Part shown: positions 33,625 through 42,687 of the stretch, piece after piece
Layout of the letters: each line of letters starts with the position of its first letter
Position numbering within the stretch: the stretch's first letter is position 1
Assembly: GCA_036774405.1 (NCBI GenBank)
Contig: DAIPBO010000001.1
Span: 62,001 to 126,000, forward strand
Direction of reading: 5' to 3'
Source: JAAYDS01 sp012729155
GTDB lineage: Bacteria; Chloroflexota; Anaerolineae; UBA1429
Length of the DNA stretch: 64,000 bases
Notes under the pieces: model-generated
The model's input: only the letters and a program-made list of their open reading frames with translations
What the model was told of the DNA's origin: nothing
The model's database searches: none
Translations under genes and position numbers: made by a program

Positions 33625-36039
33625 ATGCTCGACAAGCGCCGCCTGTTCATCCTGATCGCCGTGCTGGTGGGTTCTATAGCGGTGGCCTTTGCTCTGCAGG
33701 CCTGGCTGGTGAGCGGGCCAGGTGACGTGGCCGCATCGCCACTGGTCAAGGCCCAACAACTGCTAGCCTATCGACAGGGCGGCGATGTCTGGCTTGTCTC
33801 GGCTGCCGACCAAAGCCGTTGGCGCATGACGGACAACGGCGATGCGCGCGATCCCGCGGTTTCTCCCGATGGCACTCGGCTGGCCTACGTGGTGGTCGAC
33901 CAGGGGCGCTCTGGCGCTATCGCCCAGCTCTGGGTGGCCAACCTTGCCGAGGGTAAGCGCAGGCTGGCGGCCGAGGGAGAGATGCCCTGGGCAGCCCCCG
34001 TTTGGTCGCCTGACGGCCAGCGCCTTGCCTGGGCCGCCGGTTCATGGGTGGTTACTGTGCCCGCCGATGGCCGCCCGCAGACGCTGCTCAGAGACGCTCA
34101 GCTCGGCGTGGCGGGGCGACCGCAGTTGGCCTGGTCGGCCGACGGCAAGACGGTGCTGGCGATCCTGATCCGCGGCGAAGAACGAGGGCTCTACGCTCTG
34201 CCCCTGCGCGGTCGTGCTACCCTGCTACAGGCGCTCGACATCGCCGGCCCGGCACTAGTGGCCACCTCTCCTGTTACAGAACAACTCGTTCTTTGGTACG
34301 AGGGTACACTCGCCCTCTTTGCCGATGCCAGCGGCAAGGGTGAAGCGACGCCCCTGGCAACGGATATGCTGCCTCCCGATGTAACCCAGATCGGCTTCTG
34401 GGGCGATGGTGGTGGAATCCTGTTGGCAACGGCCTACTCGGGCCTCTGGAGCAGTCGCCTCGACGAGTGGCAGCTGGTGCCCACCGAGGCCGACGAATTG
34501 GCGTCGGCGCCTGTGGGCGCCCTGGCTCTTGGGCCGCAGAGGATGGCCTTACGCCAGGCCCTTGGCCCCAATGACGAGTCTCTGGCGCTTGTCTCGCCCG
34601 ATACGGGCGCGTTACAGTGGCTGGTGCCGCCTGTCGTGGCCGAGGCCGCAGCGATGCCCGTCTGCAGAGACTGCGCCGGCACAAGCGCACAGGCTCGCGC
34701 CGATGACTGGTATCGCTATCAGGGCGCCGCTGAGAGTGGCCCGGTGGCCCACAGCAACTGTGGGCCTACCAGCGTCGCCATGGCGACGCAGTTCGCCACC
34801 GGCCAGATCGTGCCCATCGCTGACATCCGCGCCTACATCGGAGGCGGCTCGTGGACGAGCGTCAACGATCTGATGCGCGCTCTCAAGCACTATGGCGTGG
34901 CACATCAGCGGCTCAGCTCAGTGGCCGCCGTCGAGGCCGCGATCCGCGACAGAGGATCGGTAGTGTTGGCGCACCTGTGGATGCACTGGATCACCCCCGG
35001 GCGCGACCTGCAGGCGCCGTTCAGTCCGCCAGAGCTGAATGCTGGCCGCTACTATGCCTATGATCAGAGCCGCTGGGTTGTGCTGCGAGGCTTTGCCGCC
35101 GACGCTAGCGCCTTTGTGGCCTACGACCCTAACGTGTGGGATGGCAATGGCGTCTACTGGTATGCCAACAAGGCCCCCAAGGGCAAAGATAGGCTCTATC
35201 CCTACGCGCAGGTTGCCGGCTCGATGGCCGCCTATGGTTTTGAGGTGATCGAGGTCTTTGCAGACGAGGCCGTGGCGCCCGCGCCTCAACCGACGTTGGA
35301 GCCTACCCCGGCAGCCGAGCGCACGGGCGAGGGCTTTTGGTATCGCGTGCAGCCGGGCGATATGCTTTACCTGTTGGCCCAGGAGCATGATGTTGCGGTG
35401 GCCGCTATCGCGGCAGCCAACGACCTGGACGTTGGCAATCTGATCTACATCGGCCAGCGTCTGTGGATCCCCCAGGGTGGGGCGATGCGGCCCGAGCCGA
35501 TGCCAACCAAGGAACCGGTCATGCCGACGCCCACAACGGCGACGTTGCCCACGCTCGAGCCCAGCTCGACAGCCGCCCCTGAGACACCCGCCGAGCCGAC
35601 GACCACGCCGCCCGAACCGACGGCGACGGCGCCTTCGCCTGAGGAAGGGCAATGGCACGTGGTGATGGCGGGTGAGACCATGGCAGTCATCGCGGGGCAA
35701 TATGGCCTCTCGGTCGACGAGCTGCTGGCCGCCAATCCCGACGTCAACCCGCTGCTGCTGCAGGTTGGGCAGCGCATATGGGTGCCGGTGCCTGCCACGC
35801 CAGAGCCGCCGACGCTTGAGCCAGGGCCTGACGAGTTCGATAACGAACAGGCGGAGCCTGAGGTGGCTCTCACGCCAACTCCCGCAGGCGAGGGGCTCTT
35901 ACATGTGGTGTTGCCCGGCGACACGCTCTGGAACCTGTCGCTGCACTATGGCGCCACGGTTGAGGAGATCGCCGCGGCCAATGGCATCGATGCTGGTGCT
36001 CCCCTGAAGGTTGGCCAGACGCTCATCATTCCGCGCTGA
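33625..36039 (+). CDS. Membrane-anchored propeller, C39-like and triple-LysM surface protein
   Basis: 804 residues from ATG 33625. An N-terminal membrane anchor (residues 6-27) precedes a TolB/PD40-type propeller (about 45-350; SPDGTRLAYVV, SPDGQRLAWAAG), then a C39-like domain (about 360-530) with Cys379 in SNCGPTS. The strand that usually carries the catalytic His reads SRWVVLRG (Arg483-Trp484), while Asp501 in AYDPN is kept. Three LysM domains follow (about 572-618, 677-723, 759-804), separated by Pro/Thr-rich linkers. The protein is probably anchored in the membrane and bound to the cell wall. The peptidase-like part may be a pseudo-enzyme. The order is unusual. Confidence 0.85.
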   Translation: MLDKRRLFILIAVLVGSIAVAFALQAWLVSGPGDVAASPLVKAQQLLAYRQGGDVWLVSAADQSRWRMTDNGDARDPAVSPDGTRLAYVVVDQGRSGAIAQLWVANLAEGKRRLAAEGEMPWAAPVWSPDGQRLAWAAGSWVVTVPADGRPQTLLRDAQLGVAGRPQLAWSADGKTVLAILIRGEERGLYALPLRGRATLLQALDIAGPALVATSPVTEQLVLWYEGTLALFADASGKGEATPLATDMLPPDVTQIGFWGDGGGILLATAYSGLWSSRLDEWQLVPTEADELASAPVGALALGPQRMALRQALGPNDESLALVSPDTGALQWLVPPVVAEAAAMPVCRDCAGTSAQARADDWYRYQGAAESGPVAHSNCGPTSVAMATQFATGQIVPIADIRAYIGGGSWTSVNDLMRALKHYGVAHQRLSSVAAVEAAIRDRGSVVLAHLWMHWITPGRDLQAPFSPPELNAGRYYAYDQSRWVVLRGFAADASAFVAYDPNVWDGNGVYWYANKAPKGKDRLYPYAQVAGSMAAYGFEVIEVFADEAVAPAPQPTLEPTPAAERTGEGFWYRVQPGDMLYLLAQEHDVAVAAIAAANDLDVGNLIYIGQRLWIPQGGAMRPEPMPTKEPVMPTPTTATLPTLEPSSTAAPETPAEPTTTPPEPTATAPSPEEGQWHVVMAGETMAVIAGQYGLSVDELLAANPDVNPLLLQVGQRIWVPVPATPEPPTLEPGPDEFDNEQAEPEVALTPTPAGEGLLHVVLPGDTLWNLSLHYGATVEEIAAANGIDAGAPLKVGQTLIIPR

Positions 36040-36055
36040 GTGTCGCGCTACAGCC

Positions 36056-36086
36056 AGAGAGCGGGGAGCCTGGCTCCCCGCTCTCT
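36056..36086. terminator. Bidirectional terminator hairpin
   Basis: AGAGAGCGGGGAGCC pairs with GGCTCCCCGCTCTCT (15 bp), followed by TTTGCG. It lies between the convergent stops of the LysM and GH43 genes. Confidence 0.85.
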
Positions 36087-36108
36087 TTGCGTCTGGCGTT
36101 GCCGGCCA

Positions 36109-37626
36109 TCACTTCAGAGGTTCGTACTCGAACCAGTCGAAATCAGCGGGCGCGACTGTCGCTTGGCCATTGCCGGTGGCGTACATGGCGATGTACACGC
36201 CAGTAAACCCGCCTGCGACCTCGGTGGAGAGATAGCGTGTCTCGCAAGTGGCTAGCGGTTGCAGGGCGTCGTCGTTGGCGGCATAGCTGAGGGTGTAGCT
36301 TGCAGCGTCTGCCGTCATAGATAACGTTACCGGCCCGGCGGGGAGCTCGCGGATGGCCACTACTGATCGCAGGCTGCCTATCTGTCGTCGCATGATGATG
36401 CAGCGGTGGCCGCCCGTGCGACGCACGGCGATCTCATAATGGTGCTGGTCGTTCATGAACACGGTCAGGCCCGCCTCGTCATGGTCATTGGCAGGGTCGA
36501 ACAGCAATCTGCAGGTAGCGCGGCAGGCCATATGCTGCTGACGCCGACCAACAAAGGCCGGCGCATCCACATCGCTCAAGGTCAAGGCCGAACCCTGCAG
36601 GCGCAAATGGCCCGGTCGTCCTGTCAGCGACCAGGAGCCTGGCTGCGGGTTGCGCAGGTGGTTCCAGCATAACGCCAGCGTGGTGTGGCCGAAATCATCG
36701 CGCACGGGGGCCGCCGGCCAGGGCGCCAGCGGCAGCGGCTCGATCTCGATCTCCGCGGGCACATGGCCCTCGAGGCCTACCACGGGCCAGCCGTCGGCGG
36801 TCCATTGCACGGGGGCCAGGTTCGTCTCGCGGCCCAGGTGATGCGTCATCGGGAACGCACCAACGGGTCGAATGCCCAGGAAGGCCAGCCACCAGGAACC
36901 ATCACCGGCGTCTATCAGCTCGGCATGGCCGGTGGCCTGCAAGGGCAGGTCGCTCGAACGATGCGATAGGATCGGGTTGTGTGGGCAGGGCTCAAATGGC
37001 CCCCAAGGGCTCTCGCTACGCGCTAGGGTGCACATATGGCCCAGCCCGGTGCCACCTTCGGCTAGCAGCAAGTAGTACAGCCCATTGATCTTGTAGAGAT
37101 GGGGCGCCTCAGCCCACGCGCCGCCGGTGCCCGACCATATCTGACGCACCTCAGACGTCGGCTCACCACTGGCGATATCGATGGTGCATTGCACGATGCC
37201 CTGCCCCCAGCCCGTGCTGGTAAAGTAGACCTCTCCATCGTCGTCAAAGAGCAGTGAGGGGTCGATGCCGCGCAAGCCGGTGTCTATCCAGATCGGCTCT
37301 GACCATTCGCCGGCGGGGTCGTCTGCACAGACGTAAAAATGGCCGCCATGGGTCATGTTGGTGGTCACCATATAGTAGCGCTCGTTATGGTGGCGGATGG
37401 TGGGCGCAAAGATGCCGCCCGAGGGCCTGCTGTGCTCCAGCGGCAACTGCGACGGACGCGTCAGGCAGTGTCCGATCTGTCGCCAATGCAGCAGGTCGTG
37501 GCTGTGAAAGAGCGGCACGCCTGGAAAGTACTCAAAGGAGCTCGTCACGAGATAAAAGTCGCGCCCGACACGACAGACGCTGGGATCGGGATAAAAGCCG
37601 GGGATGATCGGGTTACGTAGCTGCAT
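36109..37626 (-). CDS. GH43 family beta-xylosidase/alpha-arabinofuranosidase
   Basis: 505 residues from ATG 37626, with GAGGAG five bases upstream (a longer start at 37674 has no site). The N-terminal five-bladed propeller shows the GH43 triad: Asp in NPIIPGFYPDPSV, Asp in GIDPSLLFDDDGEVYF and Glu in ATGHAELID. A C-terminal beta-sandwich (about residues 320-505) matches the GH43_C2 type found in XynB enzymes. There is no signal peptide, so it probably cleaves xylo- or arabino-oligosaccharides inside the cell. It is monocistronic between the LysM terminator and the GNAT gene. Confidence 0.93.
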   Translation of the reverse strand: MQLRNPIIPGFYPDPSVCRVGRDFYLVTSSFEYFPGVPLFHSHDLLHWRQIGHCLTRPSQLPLEHSRPSGGIFAPTIRHHNERYYMVTTNMTHGGHFYVCADDPAGEWSEPIWIDTGLRGIDPSLLFDDDGEVYFTSTGWGQGIVQCTIDIASGEPTSEVRQIWSGTGGAWAEAPHLYKINGLYYLLLAEGGTGLGHMCTLARSESPWGPFEPCPHNPILSHRSSDLPLQATGHAELIDAGDGSWWLAFLGIRPVGAFPMTHHLGRETNLAPVQWTADGWPVVGLEGHVPAEIEIEPLPLAPWPAAPVRDDFGHTTLALCWNHLRNPQPGSWSLTGRPGHLRLQGSALTLSDVDAPAFVGRRQQHMACRATCRLLFDPANDHDEAGLTVFMNDQHHYEIAVRRTGGHRCIIMRRQIGSLRSVVAIRELPAGPVTLSMTADAASYTLSYAANDDALQPLATCETRYLSTEVAGGFTGVYIAMYATGNGQATVAPADFDWFEYEPLK

Positions 37627-37682
37627 AGGGTCTCCTCGATGGCGTGTGGCCTGTCTGGCCGATGCATGTCTCATGGCCGATG

Positions 37683-38468
37683 CTAACGCAAACGCCGCGC
37701 CTCGCGCGCCAGGCGTGCCAGCAGTTGCTCATAGCTGGGCGGTGGGCCGGTGCGCACAGGGCGCCCGTTGATGTAGAGTCCATCGCTGATGCCCCAAGCC
37801 AGGAAGGTCTCGCGATCGCCCGTATCGATACCCTCGAACACCACCGGCTCTCCAATCTCCGCAGCGGCACGTCGTGCCCGCTCGTAGGTGATTGCCTGTG
37901 CCGGGCACCAGCCATTGACAAAGGCGGTGACCTTCACCTGACCCGGCGCCCGCTCGGGGGCGCGCACTGCTTTGATCCAGCGCGGCGCTTGCGCTTCAGG
38001 CTCAAAGGCCTTCCACAGCAGTAGGCTGATGCCGTCGCGTTCGGCAGGGCGGTAGCCGTGCCGGCGATACCAGCGGGCGCGCATCCATACGGGGATTGTC
38101 AGCCCCCAGGCAGACATGCCTTTAGCGCCCAGAGTGCGCGCCTCATCTTCGGCAGCCTGCAGCAGCATGGCGCCCAGCCCGTGCCCCTGCCGTGGCCCAA
38201 CACCCGCGCGATGACCATGCACCCAGGTGCACAGAATGTGATACAGGCCGCTGCCCTGAACGAAAGATGCCTCGATGGGCAGGTACTGTATCATGCCCGC
38301 TACAGCGCCATCGTCATCCACGGCCAGCTTGACGCGCAAGCCCTGCTCCTTCATGCGGGCATACCAGCGTGCCTTGTGAGCGCCTGCCTCGGCCATCTCG
38401 GCCGACCAATCCTCGAGGCAACAGAGGTAGAGGGGTTCGTGAGCGATGTCCAGATCGATGGTGTGCAT
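37683..38468 (-). CDS. GNAT acetyltransferase with C-terminal YoaP-like domain
   Basis: 261 residues. Residues 1-165 are a GNAT fold (GLRVKLAVDDDGAVAGMIQY, RQGHGLGAMLLQAAEDEARTLG as acetyl-CoA loop). Residues about 190-261 match the YoaP-type extension, thioredoxin-like with FVNGWCPAQAITYERAR (a single Cys) and a GLYINGRPVRTGPPPSYEQL end. GGAGG lies before the ATG. Function unknown; the fusion suggests action on a thiol or protein partner. Single gene. Confidence 0.85.
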   Translation of the reverse strand: MHTIDLDIAHEPLYLCCLEDWSAEMAEAGAHKARWYARMKEQGLRVKLAVDDDGAVAGMIQYLPIEASFVQGSGLYHILCTWVHGHRAGVGPRQGHGLGAMLLQAAEDEARTLGAKGMSAWGLTIPVWMRARWYRRHGYRPAERDGISLLLWKAFEPEAQAPRWIKAVRAPERAPGQVKVTAFVNGWCPAQAITYERARRAAAEIGEPVVFEGIDTGDRETFLAWGISDGLYINGRPVRTGPPPSYEQLLARLAREARRLR

Positions 38469-38560
38469 GGTGTACCCTCCACTTACGCCAGCCCCACAGC
38501 GAGGGCTGGGACCATCATACTATCGTCGCCGTTTCGTCATCAACGGCTGGAACCGCGGCG

Positions 38561-39247
38561 CTAGAACCCCTGCCGTTGCCCTTGCCAGGGGGGCGGTTTC
38601 TGGTCGCGATGCTCTTGCACACTGGGGCCGCGCAGCTGTCGCAGCCGCCATGTGCCGTAGAGATAGCTCGCCACCAGCACGGCCACGGTCGCGGGCCAGC
38701 CGGTGAACAGATTGAACAGGCCCAGGGCGGTGGTGCGTCCCTCCCGATAGATCAGGTACTGAGCCGTCACCTTGAGCGCGAACAGCAGAGCCCAGGCCAA
38801 CGTCACCTCGCTGTATGCCGGCCTGACGCGGTCATGCCAATACCAGCTCAAGGGCCAGCCACGCGCCAGGTGCGAGGTCAGCGCCACTAGTGGTCGGCTT
38901 ACTATGACGCTGCCGAGACAGGCCAGGCAGGTTAGCGCGCTCGACGCGATCTGCGCCAGGAAATAGTCTGCCGCGCGACCCGACGCAAAGGCCGATAGCA
39001 CGGCCACGCCCGTGCCCGCCAGGCCACCCACTACATAGGCCAGCCCCTGTTGCCGAAACAGCCGCCAGATGGCGAGAGCAAGACTGATGCCCAGAGAACC
39101 GATGAGCGCAGGTCGCAGTCCCAATCCCGCGTTGAGCGCCACAAAGCCGAGCGGCGGCAAGACTGCATCCAGCAGGTTGTTGCGTCCGGTCGCCACGGAC
39201 CGTAGCTCACCCCAGATCTCTGCCAGGCGCACGCGCCAGTTCCTCAT
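38561..39247 (-). CDS. DUF3159-like membrane protein
   Basis: 228 residues. Six hydrophobic segments are seen, with conserved polar parts (GLGLRPALIGSLGISLALAIWRLFRQQ; ARGWPLSWYWHDRVRPAYSEVTLAWALLFALKV; LYGTWRLRQLRG). The pattern resembles the DUF3159 family, mostly known from Actinobacteria. It is coupled to the hydrolase upstream by an ATGA overlap at 39244. Function unknown. Confidence 0.7.
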   Translation of the reverse strand: MRNWRVRLAEIWGELRSVATGRNNLLDAVLPPLGFVALNAGLGLRPALIGSLGISLALAIWRLFRQQGLAYVVGGLAGTGVAVLSAFASGRAADYFLAQIASSALTCLACLGSVIVSRPLVALTSHLARGWPLSWYWHDRVRPAYSEVTLAWALLFALKVTAQYLIYREGRTTALGLFNLFTGWPATVAVLVASYLYGTWRLRQLRGPSVQEHRDQKPPPWQGQRQGF

Positions 39248-40269
39248 CTGAGGAACCGCAGCAACAGGGCGACGTCCATCTCGTGGTGTGCCGCTGGGGT
39301 CACGGCAAGTTCAATGGCGTTGGCGGCGCCAAAGACACTATAGATTGCCCGCAGTTCGTCAACCGAGGGCCCCACCGTTTCGTTGTAAGACGCCGAATGA
39401 TTCTCAGGCCCGGGCACATCCAGTTCGCCATAGTGCAGCAAGATCGGTCGCGGCGCGTTCAGCCCAGCGATGTCGCTGCGGTCGAGCCACTGTAGCGCAC
39501 CGGGGATGGCATGCGCTGGCGCGTTGTAACACTGGTCAAAGATCACATCGAAAGAACCTAGCGTGCCGCTGGCCATGATGCGATCGACGCGCTGGCTAAA
39601 CACCGGATAGGTGAGCGCCAGGTCGCCGCCATACGAGATGCCGGCCACGTCGAGGCTGGTAACGCCATGGGCTTTGGCCAACCAAGCCTCCCAGCGTAGC
39701 AGATCGGCCACGGTGTCGCCGATCATCGTGCGGCCATAGAGCAGACCGGCGGTCACCAGCGAGTAAGCCTTGTGGCCGGGCCATGCCCAGTAGTCCAGGC
39801 GTCGCCCCTCGTCGTTAGCCGCCAGATCGACCAGCGCGCCAAAGCCGCGCAGTTCGGGGCACAGCACCAGATGACCCGCCTGGGCGAGGCGCAGAGCAAA
39901 GCAATGATGATAATCGTCGGCCTGGCCCACGGCTGGCTCGACGCGCCCGTGCCCATGGATGGCCATCACCGCGCTGGCAGAGGGTTCACCCTGAGGGCGC
40001 AGCAGGTAGGCCGGAAGGCTCAGGCCGTCTCCAAGCGCCATCACCAGGGCGTCGATGCGCACCCCCTGGTGCTCGGTGGTGCGCAACTGGGTCACACTCG
40101 ATTGCCCCGCCCCGGGCAAAGCGATCAGCTCTGCCAGCTTGTCGCGCGCCGCAGTGCGCCAGGTGTCGGCATCCCCGCGCCACCGTCTAAAGGCCAACCG
40201 CCGCTCGGGCGCCGGAAAGCGAAAGCAGAGGTCCAGCTCACTACGCTTGACAAAGAACGCACCGTCCAT
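39244..40269 (-). CDS. Alpha/beta hydrolase, acetyl xylan esterase (AXE1)-like
   Basis: 341 residues from ATG 40269, with GAGGGAGG upstream (a long N-terminal extension to 40644 runs opposite the divergent GNAT gene and has no site). The hydrolase core is clear: AIHGHGR oxyanion segment, nucleophile Ser in GISYGGD, Asp in HYGELDVPGP and His in AAHHEMDVA. The fold and length suggest a carbohydrate- or dipeptide-ester hydrolase. It is coupled to a DUF3159-like gene by ATGA. Confidence 0.85.
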   Translation of the reverse strand: MDGAFFVKRSELDLCFRFPAPERRLAFRRWRGDADTWRTAARDKLAELIALPGAGQSSVTQLRTTEHQGVRIDALVMALGDGLSLPAYLLRPQGEPSASAVMAIHGHGRVEPAVGQADDYHHCFALRLAQAGHLVLCPELRGFGALVDLAANDEGRRLDYWAWPGHKAYSLVTAGLLYGRTMIGDTVADLLRWEAWLAKAHGVTSLDVAGISYGGDLALTYPVFSQRVDRIMASGTLGSFDVIFDQCYNAPAHAIPGALQWLDRSDIAGLNAPRPILLHYGELDVPGPENHSASYNETVGPSVDELRAIYSVFGAANAIELAVTPAAHHEMDVALLLRFLR

Positions 40270-40336
40270 GCGCCCTGCCTCCCTCTTGTGACTGGTAATG
40301 ATTGTAGCCGTCTCTGCTGGTGGCGACCAGCGGCGT

Positions 40337-40365
40337 TTGCGCAGGCCCCTACCCCCGCCTACACT
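40337..40365 (+). promoter_or_regulatory. Promoter of the GNAT-like gene
   Basis: TTGCGC (40337-40342), 17 bases, TACACT (40360-40365). The predicted start is near 40372; GAGGGAG lies before the ATG at 40398. Confidence 0.6.
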
Positions 40366-40397
40366 GAGGACAGTCGCCGGTGTCGAGGGAGCCGCCC

Positions 40398-41516
40398 ATG
40401 CGCATTGTCCCCGTCGAACTACAGAACCGTCGTCAGGTGCGTCAGTTCTTGGCTCTGCCATTTGACCTCTACCGAGATAGTCGGCAGTGGGTGCCCCCTT
40501 TCTGGAGCGAGGCCAGGGCCATGCTTGACCCCACACGTCACCCCTTTTACGACCACTCGCAGGCGGCCTTCTGGCTTGCTCTCGAGGGCGACACTGTGGT
40601 GGGGCGCATTGCCGCATTAGAGAACCGCGTCTACAACGGCTCACACAACTGCCGCAAGGGCATGTTCGCTCTGTGGGAGCAGCAGAACGATGAATCGGTG
40701 GCGCAGGCCCTGCTCGACACTGCCGAGAAGTGGTGTCGGCACCGTGGCCTGACGCATATCGTTGGCCCCATGGGGCTATCGGCTCTGGATGGTTTCGGTG
40801 TGCTCATCAAGGGCTTTGAGCACCGGGCTGCGCTGGGCATGCCCTACAATCCGCCCTACTATCAGACATTGATCGAGGCGCGCGGTTATCAAGTCTTTGA
40901 GGATGCCCTTTCGGGCTACATCGACCCGCACGCGCCCTTTCCGGAGCGGGTGCATCGCGCCGCTGAGACTATCAAGGCGCGCCGACGCCTCACTGTGCGT
41001 ACTTTGCGGCGTCGCGCTGATGTGATGGCGCTCTTGCCAGCCTTTCGTGAGTTGTACAACAACGCGTTGGGCAACACCTATGATATGATGCCTCTCACCG
41101 AGCGTGAGGTGCAGGTGCTGGCCCGGCAGGTGCTCTCGTTTGCCGACCCCAGGTTGATCAAAGTGGTGCAGCGCGGAGACGAGCTGATCGGCTTTGTGCT
41201 GGCTTACCCCGATGTAGCAGTGGCCGTGCAGCGCTGCCGCGGGCGGCTCTTCCCGCTGGGATGGCTCTGGCTGCTGCGCGAGACCAAGCGCACGAACTGG
41301 GTGAACGTGAACGGTATGGGCATTGTTGAGCAATACCGAGGGCTCGGCGGCGCGACTATCCTGTTCAGCGAGCTGCAAAAGAGCATCGCGTCGCAGCCTT
41401 TCGATCATGCTGAGGTCATCCAGATTCGGACCGATAACGAACGCATGCTGGCCGAACTGCGCGCTATCGGCGTTGACTTTTACAAGGTACACCGCGTCTA
41501 CCAAAAAGCGCTCTAG
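40398..41516 (+). CDS. GNAT-like acyltransferase (YghO type)
   Basis: 372 residues from ATG 40398. It resembles the YghO-type GNAT family: an N-terminal FYDHSQAAFWLALEGDTVVGRIAALENR, a middle GPMGLSALDGFGVLIKGFEHR, and a second half with GNTYDMMPLTE, FVLAYPDVAVAV and a final GMGIVEQYRGLGGATILFSEL acetyl-CoA segment. The acceptor is unknown. It has its own promoter. The MDR dehydrogenase gene starts 45 bases after its stop, perhaps by read-through. Confidence 0.8.
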   Translation: MRIVPVELQNRRQVRQFLALPFDLYRDSRQWVPPFWSEARAMLDPTRHPFYDHSQAAFWLALEGDTVVGRIAALENRVYNGSHNCRKGMFALWEQQNDESVAQALLDTAEKWCRHRGLTHIVGPMGLSALDGFGVLIKGFEHRAALGMPYNPPYYQTLIEARGYQVFEDALSGYIDPHAPFPERVHRAAETIKARRRLTVRTLRRRADVMALLPAFRELYNNALGNTYDMMPLTEREVQVLARQVLSFADPRLIKVVQRGDELIGFVLAYPDVAVAVQRCRGRLFPLGWLWLLRETKRTNWVNVNGMGIVEQYRGLGGATILFSELQKSIASQPFDHAEVIQIRTDNERMLAELRAIGVDFYKVHRVYQKAL

Positions 41517-41561
41517 CGAGCCGTTTGGTAGCTCAAAAACATCGATCCACGGGGGGACATT

Positions 41562-42626
41562 ATGCCAGAGACCATGACCGGCGCCATCTTGCCGGGCAAC
41601 AGCACCGTCGAGCTCAAAGCGTTTCCTGTCCCTCGGCCGGGGCCTGGGCAGGTGCTGGTCAAGATGAAGGCCTCGACCATCTGCGGCAGCGACATTCGCG
41701 CCATCTACCGGCAGCATCTCGGCACAGGGCCTGAGGGCTACCAGGGCGTGATTTGTGGGCACGAGCCCTGCGGGCAGATCGTTCAGGTCGGGCCGGGCTG
41801 CAAACGGTTCGGCGTGGGCGATCGGGTGATCCTCTACCACATCGCTGGCTGTGGCGTGTGCAACGATTGCCGCCAAGGCTACATGATCTCATGCACCAGC
41901 CCATTGCGTGCCGCCTATGGCTGGCAGCGCGATGGCGGTATGGCTGACTACCTGCTGGCTGAAGAGAGCACCTGTGTGGCGCTCAGCGAGCCCCTTACCT
42001 ATCTGGATGGTGCCAACATCGCTTGTGGCTTTGGCACGGTATGGGAGGCGCTAACGCGGATCGGCGTCTCAGGACGGGACCACCTGCTGGTGGTGGGCCT
42101 TGGGCCAGTTGGCATGGCGGCGCTGCTGCTGGGCAAGGCGCTGGGCGCGCTCAAGGTGATCGGCGTCGAGGCATCGCCGGCGCGCCTCGAGATCTGCCGG
42201 CAAAAAGGTCTGGGAGACCTGATCATCCCTGCCGGACCCGATGCGCTTGAACAGATCATGGTGGCCACCGGCGGCGAGGGTTGCGAGCGCGCCATCGACT
42301 GCTCGGGAAATGCTGCCGGCCGGCTGCTGGCTATTCAGGGCACGCGGCGTTGGGGGCGGATGGTCTTTGTAGGCGAGGGCAGCACGGTAAGCTTTGCGCC
42401 CAGCGAGGACATCATGCACAAGCAGATCACCCTCTATGGCTCGTGGGTCACCAGCCTGGGGCACATGGAGGATCTGGTGGCATTTCTGGCCGAGCGAGAA
42501 TTGCACCCCGAACAGATCGTCACGCATCGTTTCGGGTTGGCCGAGATCTCTGCGGCCTTTGATCTGATGGACAAAGGTCAGTGCGGTAAGGTGGCCATTC
42601 TGTTCGACGACCCCGCGGCGGCCTGA
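41562..42626 (+). CDS. Zinc-dependent MDR alcohol dehydrogenase
   Basis: 354 residues. Catalytic zinc site: Cys in CGSDIRAIY and Glu in GHEPCGQIV. Structural zinc: the Cys quartet in GCGVCNDCRQGYMISC. The NAD-binding Rossmann segment is VVGLGPVGMAALLLG. The subfamily resembles threonine or L-sorbitol/iditol dehydrogenases. It oxidises a polyol or amino-alcohol; the exact substrate is unknown. The ribosome site is weak (GGGGGAC). A strong terminator follows. Confidence 0.9.
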   Translation: MPETMTGAILPGNSTVELKAFPVPRPGPGQVLVKMKASTICGSDIRAIYRQHLGTGPEGYQGVICGHEPCGQIVQVGPGCKRFGVGDRVILYHIAGCGVCNDCRQGYMISCTSPLRAAYGWQRDGGMADYLLAEESTCVALSEPLTYLDGANIACGFGTVWEALTRIGVSGRDHLLVVGLGPVGMAALLLGKALGALKVIGVEASPARLEICRQKGLGDLIIPAGPDALEQIMVATGGEGCERAIDCSGNAAGRLLAIQGTRRWGRMVFVGEGSTVSFAPSEDIMHKQITLYGSWVTSLGHMEDLVAFLAERELHPEQIVTHRFGLAEISAAFDLMDKGQCGKVAILFDDPAAA

Positions 42627-42640
42627 CCGAGGACGAGCAC

Positions 42641-42671
42641 AAGCGCTCCCGCCCTGTTAGCGGGAGCGCTT
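42641..42671. terminator. Bidirectional terminator hairpin
   Basis: AAGCGCTCCCGC pairs with GCGGGAGCGCTT (12 bp, 7-base loop), followed by TGGTTTG on the plus strand. It lies between the MDR dehydrogenase and the convergent small gene at 42688. Confidence 0.85.
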
Positions 42672-42687
42672 GGTTTGTCGGGCTCAC

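Noticed and set aside
40776..41876. A 366-codon minus-strand frame opposite the GNAT-like and MDR dehydrogenase genes
   Set aside because: It crosses two real genes and their spacer, lacks a start site and has no recognisable domain.
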